Shown here: in pieces, positions 49,508-56,696 of the stretch
Numbering within the stretch: position 1 is the first letter of the stretch
Layout of the letters: every line of letters starts with the position of its first letter
Source: Anaerolineaceae bacterium
GTDB taxonomy: Bacteria; Chloroflexota; Anaerolineae; Anaerolineales; E44-bin32
Length of the DNA: 56,696 bases
Direction: 5' to 3'
NCBI GenBank assembly: GCA_020350285.1
Contig: CP070708.1
Location: 2,679,047 to 2,735,742, forward strand
Made by a program: the position numbers and the translations under genes
The notes under the pieces: model-generated
What the model was told of the DNA's origin: nothing
What the model saw: only the letters and a program-made list of their open reading frames with translations
The model's database searches: none

Positions 49508-50941
49508 TTAGTTCTTCGAAAGGTATTCGTCAATAGCTGCGGCCGCTTTTCGTCCATCGACCATCGCGGTAACGACAGTGGCCGGACCTGTGACCCCATC
49601 GCCGCCGGCGTAGACGCCCTGTCGAGATGTGGCGCCTGTCTCAGGATCGGCGACGATCAAACCCCACTTGTGAGTCTCAAGATCGGGTGTAGTGTCCCCA
49701 ATCAGTGGATCGGGCCAGTATCCGAGAGCCAGGATCACGGTATCGGCTTCAACGGTGAAGTTTGAGCCTTCAATCGGCATTGGACGGCGGCGTCCGCTAT
49801 CATCGGGCTCACCGAGTTCACACTGTAAGCATTCCACCGCGCTCACTCGACCATCGGGGCCAGCGATGAAACGGATGGGCTGTGTTAGGAAGCGGAAATT
49901 GGCCCCCTCCTCCTTGGCCAATTCACGGTCCTTTTTACCGCCAGGCATTTCGGCCTCGGTTCGTCTGTATAAACAGGTAACCTCCTCGGCTCCTAACCTA
50001 AGTGCACTGCGAAGGCAATCGGAGGCTGTGTCGCCACCGCCAACGACAACCAAACGACGACCAACCTCAGGTTTTGTATCTTTGTCTTCGGGGAGATGCT
50101 CCTGATCGACATTGGCTCGGATGAGGAACTCCGTCGCTTGATAGACGCCGGGCAAATCCATACCTGCGACGTCCATCGTCGCATCTATACCCGTGCCCAC
50201 TCCGACGAATACAGCATCATAACCCTCCTCGAAAAGATCATCGATGGTCTTGCTTTCGCCGATACGTGTAAGGTTGACGAACTCTACCCCCGCTTGTTCT
50301 AGATCTCCGATGCGCGCGAAGACGACTTCCTTGGCGAGCTTGAAATTCGGGATACCGTAAAGCAGCAGACCTCCAGGTGAAGGTGCGGCCTCGAAGATGG
50401 TGACATCATGTCCCTTCTGCCGAAGCTGTTCAGCGCATGATAAACCTGCCGGCCCAGAACCTACGATGGCAACCCGTTTCCCTGTTGAAGGACCGACGGG
50501 GATTTCAACTGTGCCATGCTCGCGTTGGTAATCGGTGACAAAGACTTCTAACGGACCCGTGATGACTGGTTCGCCGCGTTTGTTGCGCGGGCAAGATCCT
50601 AGGCACATATCTTCGTGTGGGCAAACCCGACCACAGATCTCCGGCATAGAACTTGTCTTGCGATAAATCTCGGCTGCCCCGATGAAATCACCCTGTTCGA
50701 TTAACCACATGGCTGCGGGGATGTCGTTGTTTCCGGGACAAGCTAGCGTGCAAGGGGCAGGATCAGGGCAGTGGATACAGCGTTCAGCAGCCCGCATTGC
50801 TTCTTCCGCTGTCAATGGAATGAAGGTGGGCTCGAAATCCTTCACCCTTACCTCCGACGGTCTTGCTTTCTGCTCCTCCAGAGGGATCTTCATCCGAGCT
50901 TTACGATCGATCTCGGGTTTGTCGCCTTCTTTGTCCGGCAT
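49508..50941 (-). CDS. gltD: GltD-like NAD(P)H-dependent flavin/iron-sulfur oxidoreductase
   Basis: 477 residues from the ATG at 50941, where GGAGG lies 8 nt upstream; 72 nt of frame beyond it are not family-like. The protein belongs to the glutamate synthase small-subunit family. The N-terminal domain has CIHCPDPAPCTLACPGNNDIP and CGRVCPHEDMCLGSC for two 4Fe-4S clusters. FAD- and NAD(P)-binding Rossmann motifs are GSGPAGLSCAEQL (about 162-174) and VVGGGDTASDC (about 302-312), and the signature TVILALGYWPDP follows. GltD supplies electrons to GltB, but no large subunit is adjacent; family members also serve other electron-transfer roles, such as NfnB-like. Confidence 0.88.
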   Translation of the reverse strand: MPDKEGDKPEIDRKARMKIPLEEQKARPSEVRVKDFEPTFIPLTAEEAMRAAERCIHCPDPAPCTLACPGNNDIPAAMWLIEQGDFIGAAEIYRKTSSMPEICGRVCPHEDMCLGSCPRNKRGEPVITGPLEVFVTDYQREHGTVEIPVGPSTGKRVAIVGSGPAGLSCAEQLRQKGHDVTIFEAAPSPGGLLLYGIPNFKLAKEVVFARIGDLEQAGVEFVNLTRIGESKTIDDLFEEGYDAVFVGVGTGIDATMDVAGMDLPGVYQATEFLIRANVDQEHLPEDKDTKPEVGRRLVVVGGGDTASDCLRSALRLGAEEVTCLYRRTEAEMPGGKKDRELAKEEGANFRFLTQPIRFIAGPDGRVSAVECLQCELGEPDDSGRRRPMPIEGSNFTVEADTVILALGYWPDPLIGDTTPDLETHKWGLIVADPETGATSRQGVYAGGDGVTGPATVVTAMVDGRKAAAAIDEYLSKN

Positions 50942-51107
50942 CACAGAGCCTCCAAGAATATTCCTCCCCGATGATACAGACCAAAGTGGTCTTATATCAG
51001 TCAAAAATGTCACGACCCTTTGTGACGGTTGTCACCATCCTAGGTTAGGTGCATCGTCTCGTGTAGAATAACGATCGTCCTTTTCGAAACTTTTCTCGGG
51101 GTTATTC

Positions 51108-51674
51108 GTGTCAGTAAGTAGGGAACAAGAACGCGACGAAGCTGAGTTGGACCGTAGAGCCCGGGCCGGTGATCCGGAAGCATTCGATCGTCTTGTTGAG
51201 AATCACACTCCACGCCTCTATCGGATCGTGCGTCGATTTGCGAGCGATCGAGGTGAAGCAGAGGCGATCGTGCAAGAGACCTGGCTGCGTGCCTGGCGAG
51301 CATTGCCTCGCTCAGTCGACGATCGACCTTTAGCCCCGTGGTTGGTGCGGATCGCGATCAATGTGGCTCGCGATATCTGGAGAAAGAAGAGACCGCTTGA
51401 TTTTGCGGATATAGGGGGTGATGAGGAATTTCTGGAGGACGAAGGTCCGGGACCCGAGGAACGGATGTCCCAGAAAGAGGCGCTTGAGAAATTAGTACGC
51501 GGGGTAGAGCGTTTGAGACCTGAATATCGGATGGTGATCGCGTTACGTTATGAGGCTGGATTTTCCTATCAAGAAATGGCCAGTGTGCTGGACCTGCCAA
51601 TAAACACCGTACGCACACACCTGCACCGTGCAAAATCTGAGCTACGCCATTGGCTGGAGACGGATGATGTCTGA
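51108..51674 (+). CDS. ECF-type RNA polymerase sigma factor
   Basis: 188 residues. Region 2 includes DPEAFDRLVENHTPRLYRIV and GEAEAIVQETWLRAWRAL (sigma-70 r2.2 with the conserved W residues). Region 4 has LRPEYRMVIALRYEAGFSYQEMASVLDLPINTVRTHLHRAK, the promoter-binding HTH. There is no region 1.1 or 3, hence ECF class. The start is a GTG, with CGGGG about 8 nt upstream. It opens a five- to six-gene plus-strand operon ending in an ABC exporter; the next gene overlaps it by 11 nt and is a plausible anti-sigma factor. Confidence 0.92.
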   Translation: MSVSREQERDEAELDRRARAGDPEAFDRLVENHTPRLYRIVRRFASDRGEAEAIVQETWLRAWRALPRSVDDRPLAPWLVRIAINVARDIWRKKRPLDFADIGGDEEFLEDEGPGPEERMSQKEALEKLVRGVERLRPEYRMVIALRYEAGFSYQEMASVLDLPINTVRTHLHRAKSELRHWLETDDV

Positions 51675-52101
51675 CTGGCTGGATGATTTGTTGGAGATGA
51701 TGCCGGTTGATCCCTATCCTGAAGACCTTGCAGAGCGAGTCCAAGCACGTTTGGCTTTGGTACGAAGAAGGTCTCGGAGAACACGACATGTTTTACATCT
51801 TGTATTGGTCTTGGTGAGTATCGTGGGTTTGTGGCTCATCTTACCCCGAGCAGAGATGTTCTTAACTTCTGCGCCTAATCTTTCACTGGGGGCGTTTGAA
51901 GAGTGGTTGAGTGCCTTGGCACGCTCTCCAGGAGAGTCCCTTTTGAACTTCATAGGAACGATCGCAACTTGGATTTCTGGACTTGCTTCTGCTTTGGACA
52001 TTGAGTTCGTTCTCGGTTTAGGAATACTGACAGCGTCAGCGCTGTATGGTGTCATCAACTTGCTCTCAAACGGCGCGGCGCAGGAGGAAGTAATGGCATG
52101 A
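51664..52101 (+). CDS. Putative membrane anti-sigma factor
   Basis: 145 residues from the ATG at 51664, overlapping the sigma gene by 11 nt; a further ATG follows at 51667. A short cytoplasmic region (MMSDWLDDLLEMMPVDPYPEDLAERVQARLAL) precedes a transmembrane helix at about 40-60 and a C-terminal membrane segment at about 110-140. Position directly after an ECF sigma gene and the cytosolic N-terminus with one or two helices make an anti-sigma role likely, but no zinc-binding HxxxCxxC motif is present, so this is inferred from context. Confidence 0.6.
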   Translation: MMSDWLDDLLEMMPVDPYPEDLAERVQARLALVRRRSRRTRHVLHLVLVLVSIVGLWLILPRAEMFLTSAPNLSLGAFEEWLSALARSPGESLLNFIGTIATWISGLASALDIEFVLGLGILTASALYGVINLLSNGAAQEEVMA

Positions 52102-52781
52102 ACCGATGGCGGATCTTGATTGTTGCTCTTGTAATCTTGGCACTTCTTTCGATGGTTCTTTCAGCGCTGTTCTTTGATATCGCATGGTGGCGACAATCCT
52201 TGGCATCGATTGGTGCCGAGCGTGCCCCACATAAGGCATGGCGTTTGGCCCTTCTCCAGGATGTAGGTGTACGAGCAAATTTTGCATCATTGTTCGCTAA
52301 TCTTGTGACCATGTATCTCTTTGGTGTCCTGATTCTCTATCTTGCACCGGATCGTGTTCGACACATGTCGCAGGAGTCTTCGACCGGTTGGCAGCGAGTT
52401 TTTAAGTTTTTCGCCGTCGGTGTTTTAGTCATTGTCTTGATGGGAGCCGTGAGCATACTCTCCCTGCTGACAGTTCAAACCATGCCCTTGCCGATCATCC
52501 TGGGAGTGGTCTTCTTGTTATCGGCACTAGGAGGGATGGTGACCCTAGCCTATCAGTTAGGCAAGACCATGCTCGCTCGTGCGGAATGGTCGGGGAGATC
52601 GCCACTTCTTTCCCTGGCATTAGGAACGCTTATCCTTTTCGCCCTCACCAATGTCCCCTACCTTGGTGGCTTTTTTTTGATCATAGTTCTGCTAACCGGA
52701 GCTGGTATGTCCATTGCAACTCGTTTCGGTAGTGGTAAACCCTGGAATTTACTCCCCTTAATGGAGGATGTTCAAGTATGA
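52098..52781 (+). CDS. Polytopic membrane protein of the sigma/ABC operon
   Basis: 227 residues starting with the ATGA overlap of the previous stop. Hydrophobic stretches at about 6-28, 64-84, 102-125, 131-152, 169-186 and 190-210 predict five or six membrane helices. I do not recognise the family. Its position between the anti-sigma candidate and the MacA-like adaptor suggests a role in the same envelope-stress or export response. The gene overlaps its neighbours by 4 nt on each side. Confidence 0.65.
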   Translation: MNRWRILIVALVILALLSMVLSALFFDIAWWRQSLASIGAERAPHKAWRLALLQDVGVRANFASLFANLVTMYLFGVLILYLAPDRVRHMSQESSTGWQRVFKFFAVGVLVIVLMGAVSILSLLTVQTMPLPIILGVVFLLSALGGMVTLAYQLGKTMLARAEWSGRSPLLSLALGTLILFALTNVPYLGGFFLIIVLLTGAGMSIATRFGSGKPWNLLPLMEDVQV

Positions 52782-54187
52782 AACGCTGGATATGGATATT
52801 GATCTTAATTGTTGTCCTGATCGGGGGCTTTTTCGGATTTCGAGCTTATCGGGCCTCACAACTGCGGGGAGCTCTCGAAGATCTGCAAACCGTGGAGGCC
52901 AGTACAGGTTCGCTTACGGGAACGGTTGGAGCGACTGGAACAGTACGCGCGAATCAAGCTACGATATTGACGTTCCAGACTTCCGGCACCGTGGAATCGG
53001 TGAGCATCGGGATGGGGGATCAGGTCATTGTTGGAGATGAGTTGGCTCGATTAAAAGAGACCTCGCTTTCTGCCCAGGTCATCATGGCTCAAGCGGATTT
53101 GGTGACTGCCCAGAGGGCGTTGGACGATCTCTTGTATTCCGTCCAGGCAAGCGCCATGGCGCAGAGGGCATTAGCGCAGGCGCAAGATGCACTCGATGAC
53201 GCGAACTACATTCGAACTGTCCGTCAGGAAGGCAATCGTGCGAGTCAGGCGACCCTGGATGCAACTCGTGCAGACCTAATCCTGGCGGAGAGGGATGTCG
53301 AGCAAGCACAAGCCATGTTTGATCGCGTCGCAGGACGTCCTGAGGATGATCCGACCCGAGCCTTCGCGCTCTCAAACTTATCGGCTGCGCGACAGCGCCG
53401 CGATTCGATCCAACGAAATCTGAATTGGTACATTGGTCAGCCCAGTGAGACGGAGCAGGCCTTATTGGATGCTGATGTCGCGCTTGCAGAAGCACAATTA
53501 ACCGATGCATTGCGTGAATGGGAGCGGGTGAAAGATGGACCCGATCCCATGGATGTCGCCGCGGCTGAAGCACGAGTTGCGGCTGCACAGGCAACGGTGG
53601 AGTTAGCAAGCGTGAAAGCGCCGTTCGAAGGAACGATCACCTCCGTCGAGGTTAAACCTGGGGGTCAGGTAAATCCTGGGACGGTGGCAGTAGGCTTGGC
53701 GGACCTGTCTCGTTTATTGGTCGACGTGGATATATCCGAAGTCGATATCAATCGAGTCCAAGTTGGACAACCAGTAATACTTAACTTTGACGCGGTCGTT
53801 GATCGTGAGTTCCAGGGTGAGGTCGTTGAAATCGGCATAACGGGTGTGGTGGTCCAGGGAGTTGTAAATTTCAAGGTGACGGTCGAGTTGATCGATCCTG
53901 ATGAGGCGATCAAACCAGGGATGACCGCTGCAGTGAACATCATCGTGAGCGAAATCGAGAACGTCCTCTTAGTGCCCAATCGCGCGGTGCGCCTCTTGGA
54001 TGGTGAGCGAGTGGTGTATGTGCTGGAGCAAGGTGAACTTGAGCCGGTTCGAATCGAACTCGGCATCTCCTCCGACACACATAGTGAGGTGATCGGTGGC
54101 GAACTTCGAGATGGCGATTTAATTGTACTGAATCCACCATCGTTTCTTTTCGAACATGGCCAAGGTCCGGGTTTCTTTGGGCGGTAA
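52778..54187 (+). CDS. MacA-like periplasmic adaptor (HlyD family)
   Basis: 469 residues. One N-terminal helix (about 2-20) anchors the protein. Residues about 38-90 begin the lipoyl-like domain ([38 protein letters not shown]). A long alpha-hairpin follows (about 95-235, Ala/Gln-rich coiled coil). The second half-motif ([23 protein letters not shown]) completes the lipoyl domain, then come beta-barrel segments. This is the adaptor of tripartite or ABC-type exporters. It starts with an ATGA overlap and is followed 2 nt later by the ABC ATPase gene. Confidence 0.88.
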   Translation: MKRWIWILILIVVLIGGFFGFRAYRASQLRGALEDLQTVEASTGSLTGTVGATGTVRANQATILTFQTSGTVESVSIGMGDQVIVGDELARLKETSLSAQVIMAQADLVTAQRALDDLLYSVQASAMAQRALAQAQDALDDANYIRTVRQEGNRASQATLDATRADLILAERDVEQAQAMFDRVAGRPEDDPTRAFALSNLSAARQRRDSIQRNLNWYIGQPSETEQALLDADVALAEAQLTDALREWERVKDGPDPMDVAAAEARVAAAQATVELASVKAPFEGTITSVEVKPGGQVNPGTVAVGLADLSRLLVDVDISEVDINRVQVGQPVILNFDAVVDREFQGEVVEIGITGVVVQGVVNFKVTVELIDPDEAIKPGMTAAVNIIVSEIENVLLVPNRAVRLLDGERVVYVLEQGELEPVRIELGISSDTHSEVIGGELRDGDLIVLNPPSFLFEHGQGPGFFGR

Positions 54188-54189
54188 AG

Positions 54190-54873
54190 ATGAGCGATTG
54201 GTTGATAGATGCTGAAAACCTGACCAAGGTCTATCTCATGGGTGAAGTGGAAGTGCACGCGCTACGAGGGGTATCACTGCGTGTCGCACAAGGCGAGGTG
54301 CTGTCCATCATGGGACCTTCGGGGTCAGGCAAGAGCACATTGATGAATATTATTGGATGTCTCGACCGTCCTACCACTGGAACCTATCGATTGGATGGTG
54401 AGTTGATCGCCGATCTGAGTGACGATCAACTGGCCGAGATTCGGAATCATAAAGTGGGTTTTGTGTTCCAAACATTCAACTTGCTCGGTCGTCAGACAGC
54501 TTTAACCAATGTTGAGCTACCCATGAGGTACGCCGGTGTGATCAATGGCCGTCGGAAAAGAGCCAAAGCTGCTTTAGAGGCAGTCGGTTTGGGTGATCGA
54601 ATGCATCACCGACCGAATGAGTTATCAGGGGGGCAACAGCAGCGTGTGGCGATCGCACGGGCGCTGGTAAACAACCCATCGATTATCTTGGCCGATGAGC
54701 CAACTGGTAACCTGGACACGAAATCAGGTGAGGAGGTAGTGAAGATCCTGCTTGATCTGAACGAGGAATACGGAACTACGCTGGTCTTCGTCACGCACGA
54801 TCCGGAGATCGCAGCCCATACACAGCGGGTGATCCACTTGAGGGATGGGCTAATTGAAGAGCACAGGGATTAG
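54190..54873 (+). CDS. ABC transporter ATPase (MacB/LolD type)
   Basis: 227 residues. Walker [10 protein letters not shown] (about 42-50), Q-loop [22 protein letters not shown], signature [15 protein letters not shown], Walker [13 protein letters not shown] and the H-loop HDP in FVTHDPEIA are all present. The FNLL-type Q-loop and the YAGV insertion place it in the MacB/LolD family (HMA/CydCD-independent exporters). It powers the permease at 54957 with the adaptor upstream. The stop is 83 nt before that permease, and the gap contains an inverted repeat. Confidence 0.95.
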   Translation: MSDWLIDAENLTKVYLMGEVEVHALRGVSLRVAQGEVLSIMGPSGSGKSTLMNIIGCLDRPTTGTYRLDGELIADLSDDQLAEIRNHKVGFVFQTFNLLGRQTALTNVELPMRYAGVINGRRKRAKAALEAVGLGDRMHHRPNELSGGQQQRVAIARALVNNPSIILADEPTGNLDTKSGEEVVKILLDLNEEYGTTLVFVTHDPEIAAHTQRVIHLRDGLIEEHRD

Positions 54874-54940
54874 GGATATGGGATCAGGGATTAGGATATT
54901 AGCCTTCCTGATCCCTGATCCCCAATCCCTGGTCCCATCT
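54864..54940. repeat. Inverted repeat between ABC ATPase and permease genes
   Basis: CAGGGATTAGG and TGATCCCTGATCCCC-like units form an inverted arrangement (GGGATCAGGGATTAGG paired with CCTGATCCCTGATCC). The left edge overlaps the end of the ATPase gene. A relative lies at 4306-4338. Confidence 0.6.
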
Positions 54941-54956
54941 ATGGATAGGTAAGTAT

Positions 54957-56183
54957 ATGGACATCTGGAACAGCATTCTCGAAGCGCTAGACAGCCTATC
55001 AAGCAACAAAATTCGATCTGGCTTGACGGTGCTTGGTATCGTCATTGGGGTGGGGGCTGTGATCGCGATGTTGGCGATAGGATCCGGTGCTCAAGAAACG
55101 ATCACCGGTTCGATCAGTGACATTGGCACCAACTTAATCTTTGTGATGCGTGGGAGCATCAGCGAAGAGGTACGCAATCCAAAACCATTAACCTTCAGTG
55201 ATGCCATGGCGATCAGCGACCCTTTCGCCGCGCCATCTGTCATCGGTGTCGCGCCCATGATCAGCGGGACAGTGGAGGTTGGTTTTGCGGGGGAAAGCAC
55301 ATTTACTCAAGGGAGTGGTGTCACGCCTGATTATCAGTCGGTGCGCAACGTCGATCTGTTAGAGGGTGAATTTATCAATGAGATTCACATGTTGGGGCGA
55401 TCGGCCGTGGTCGTGCTTGGACCTGATGTTGCGGAGGAGCTTTTCGGACGAACTGTCGGCGTTTTGGGGGAAACGGTTCGAATCGAGGGACAACCTTTCA
55501 GGGTGATCGGTGTGAAGACACCTATTGGAGGTTCGGGTTTCGTCAATCCAGACGATGAGGTGCTTGTTCCGATGACGACTGCGCAAGCGAGGCTTCTACG
55601 ACGTTCGCGCGATTCGGTGGATATGATACTTGTCCAAGCTATCAGTGCGGACAATGTAGCTACAGCGAGCGAGGAGATCGCGACCATATTGCGCACACGG
55701 CACCGTTCACCGATAGGCGAGGATGATTTCACCATTTTCACCCAACAAGACTTTCTGGAAACAGCCACCACGATCACTAACGTTTTGACGATCTTTCTCG
55801 GCGGTATCGCTGCCATCTCACTACTTGTTGGGGGGATCGGCATCATGAATATCATGCTGGTATCCGTGACTGAGCGTACGCGCGAGATTGGTCTGCGAAA
55901 AGCTGTGGGAGCAAGGAAGCGAGACATCCTGCTCCAGTTCCTCACCGAATCGGCGTTGTTGAGTATGATCGGGGGGGTGATCGGTATCGTGCTCGGTTGG
56001 GGTTTATCGGAGCTGGTGGGGGCTATCGCGGCTGCCTCGGATACCCAACTTGTCCCCTCCATGGGTTTGGATGCGGTTTTGTTGGCGACGCTCTTTTCCA
56101 CCGCAGTCGGTCTGTTCTTCGGTTTGTACCCTGCGAAGCGAGCGGCTGATTTAGAGCCTGTAGAAGCCCTGCGTTACGAGTAG
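54957..56183 (+). CDS. MacB-type ABC transporter permease (FtsX family)
   Basis: 408 residues. The first helix (about 17-40) includes NKIRSGLTVLGIVIGVGAVIAML, the conserved start of MacB permeases. A large extracellular MacB_PCD domain (about 45-265) follows, then three C-terminal helices (about 280-305, 325-355 and 370-395) with the FtsX motif, ending GLYPAKRAADLEPVEALRYE. With the adaptor (52778) and ATPase (54190) it forms a mechanotransmitting exporter of the macrolide/peptide efflux type, controlled by the ECF sigma gene at the operon head. Substrate unknown. Confidence 0.92.
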   Translation: MDIWNSILEALDSLSSNKIRSGLTVLGIVIGVGAVIAMLAIGSGAQETITGSISDIGTNLIFVMRGSISEEVRNPKPLTFSDAMAISDPFAAPSVIGVAPMISGTVEVGFAGESTFTQGSGVTPDYQSVRNVDLLEGEFINEIHMLGRSAVVVLGPDVAEELFGRTVGVLGETVRIEGQPFRVIGVKTPIGGSGFVNPDDEVLVPMTTAQARLLRRSRDSVDMILVQAISADNVATASEEIATILRTRHRSPIGEDDFTIFTQQDFLETATTITNVLTIFLGGIAAISLLVGGIGIMNIMLVSVTERTREIGLRKAVGARKRDILLQFLTESALLSMIGGVIGIVLGWGLSELVGAIAAASDTQLVPSMGLDAVLLATLFSTAVGLFFGLYPAKRAADLEPVEALRYE

Positions 56184-56393
56184 CGTATAAGGGCTTTGAA
56201 GACCCAACCCCGATCTTTATTACCGTGATAACTAATCCTGGGGAAGGACAATAGACAGTTCTATCTTCGGCAGGGTGCTCAGTATGGCTCTACGCTGGGT
56301 GCGGAATATCTCTTCGTTGGTGCGAAACGCCGTTGTTATGAGGGATTGGTCCTCAAGGGGATTTGAAAGTCTGTAGGTAACGAGAATCGCGGC
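56184..56393. other. Intergenic region between convergent genes
   Basis: A 210-nt gap with no ORF and no clear hairpin. Confidence 0.3.
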
Positions 56394-56696
56394 TTAGCTC
56401 AGATGTGTTTTGAGGAATTCTCCGGTATAGGATTCTTTTACTTGGCAAATATCCTCTGGTGTCCCTTCGGCAACCAACTGCCCACCGGCATCGCCCCCTT
56501 CGGGTCCTAGGTCGATCACCCAATCTGCCACTTTGATGATATCGGGATGATGCTCAATGATGAGCACCGTGTTGTCTTGGTCGACCAACCGCTGAAGCAC
56601 ATCGATCAGTTTATAAACATCGGCGGCGTGTAATCCAACGGAAGGCTCATCCAGGACATACAAGGTGTGGCCGTTGCTCCGGCGAGATAATTCGCG
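56394..56696 (-). CDS. uvrA: UvrA, C-terminal end (gene continues outside the window)
   Basis: About 100 residues of the excinuclease ABC subunit A. The frame is open through the window edge ([11 protein letters not shown] at the edge) and gives [20 protein letters not shown] (Walker B of the second ATPase), then [29 protein letters not shown], ending at TAA 56394-56396. UvrA recognises damaged DNA in nucleotide excision repair. Only the C-terminus is visible, so domain count and start cannot be assessed. Confidence 0.95.
   Translation of the reverse strand, partial: RELSRRSNGHTLYVLDEPSVGLHAADVYKLIDVLQRLVDQDNTVLIIEHHPDIIKVADWVIDLGPEGGDAGGQLVAEGTPEDICQVKESYTGEFLKTHLS

Noticed and set aside
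49257..49536. Short plus-strand ORFs in the 49 kb repeat region
   Set aside because: They are translations of the TGTCATT-type repeats and run over the gltD terminator; they are not genes.

Overview
The window looks like a chromosomal segment of a bacterium, most plausibly a member of the Chloroflexota (Anaerolineae-like). This is an inference from gene style: Thr/Pro-rich lipoproteins with PASTA, LysM and NBR1-type Ig domains, an F420-type LLM oxidoreductase, a GH3-family adenylate-forming protein, and many short palindromic intergenic repeats. No rRNA, tRNA, CRISPR array, prophage or intact insertion sequence was recognised.

Left part (1-16.4 kb). The minus strand begins with a truncated trpS, preceded by a small gene that a standard ORF caller misses: a SelW/Rdx-like selenoprotein with an in-frame UGA in a CxxU motif and a SECIS-like hairpin 15 nt downstream of the UGA. 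A plus-strand series follows: YtxH protein, an IorA-like 2-oxoacid oxidoreductase without its ferredoxin domain, a lone receiver domain, a membrane protein, a PASTA lipoprotein, a 4Fe-4S protein and another membrane protein. On the minus strand lie a GH3-like protein, a DUF169 protein, a membrane protein, a methyltransferase, a Tat-exported metallophosphoesterase, a membrane-anchored EEP phosphohydrolase, and ComEC with a degenerate beta-lactamase-like domain.

Centre (16.5-23.6 kb). A compact bacterial microcompartment (BMC) locus, all on the plus strand: a GntR/UTRA regulator with two operator-like palindromes in front of it; three cargo enzymes (RpiB-like isomerase, DeoC aldolase, CoA-acylating aldehyde dehydrogenase), each with a matching N-terminal amphipathic encapsulation-type helix; and six shell proteins (one BMC-H, two BMC-T, three BMC-P). 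It fits the sugar-phosphate-utilising (SPU) type of BMC. Deoxyribose 5-phosphate would be cleaved to glyceraldehyde 3-phosphate and acetaldehyde, and the acetaldehyde oxidised to acetyl-CoA inside the shell. No phosphotransacylase or alcohol dehydrogenase is in the locus, and the RpiB has Asp where the catalytic Cys of E. coli RpiB sits. A convergent tpiA follows.

Right-centre (23.7-43 kb), nearly all minus strand. It holds housekeeping genes (tpiA, lepB, der, cdaA with a YbbR/CdaR partner, a large TPR protein, polA, miaB) mixed with signalling proteins. The oddest is a 506-residue receiver protein (37584-39104) with a roadblock-like middle and a C-terminal domain resembling IS200-type Y1 transposase whose HUH histidines and catalytic tyrosine are replaced. 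Two neighbouring NBR1-Ig lipoproteins follow.

Right end (43-56.7 kb). An esterase lipoprotein, an LLM oxidoreductase, a methyltransferase next to an SRPBCC protein, a LysM protein, queG with HEAT repeats, a gltD-like oxidoreductase, an ECF sigma factor operon leading into a MacA-LolD/MacB-type ABC exporter, and the C-terminal end of uvrA. Intergenic spaces carry several families of short palindromic repeats.
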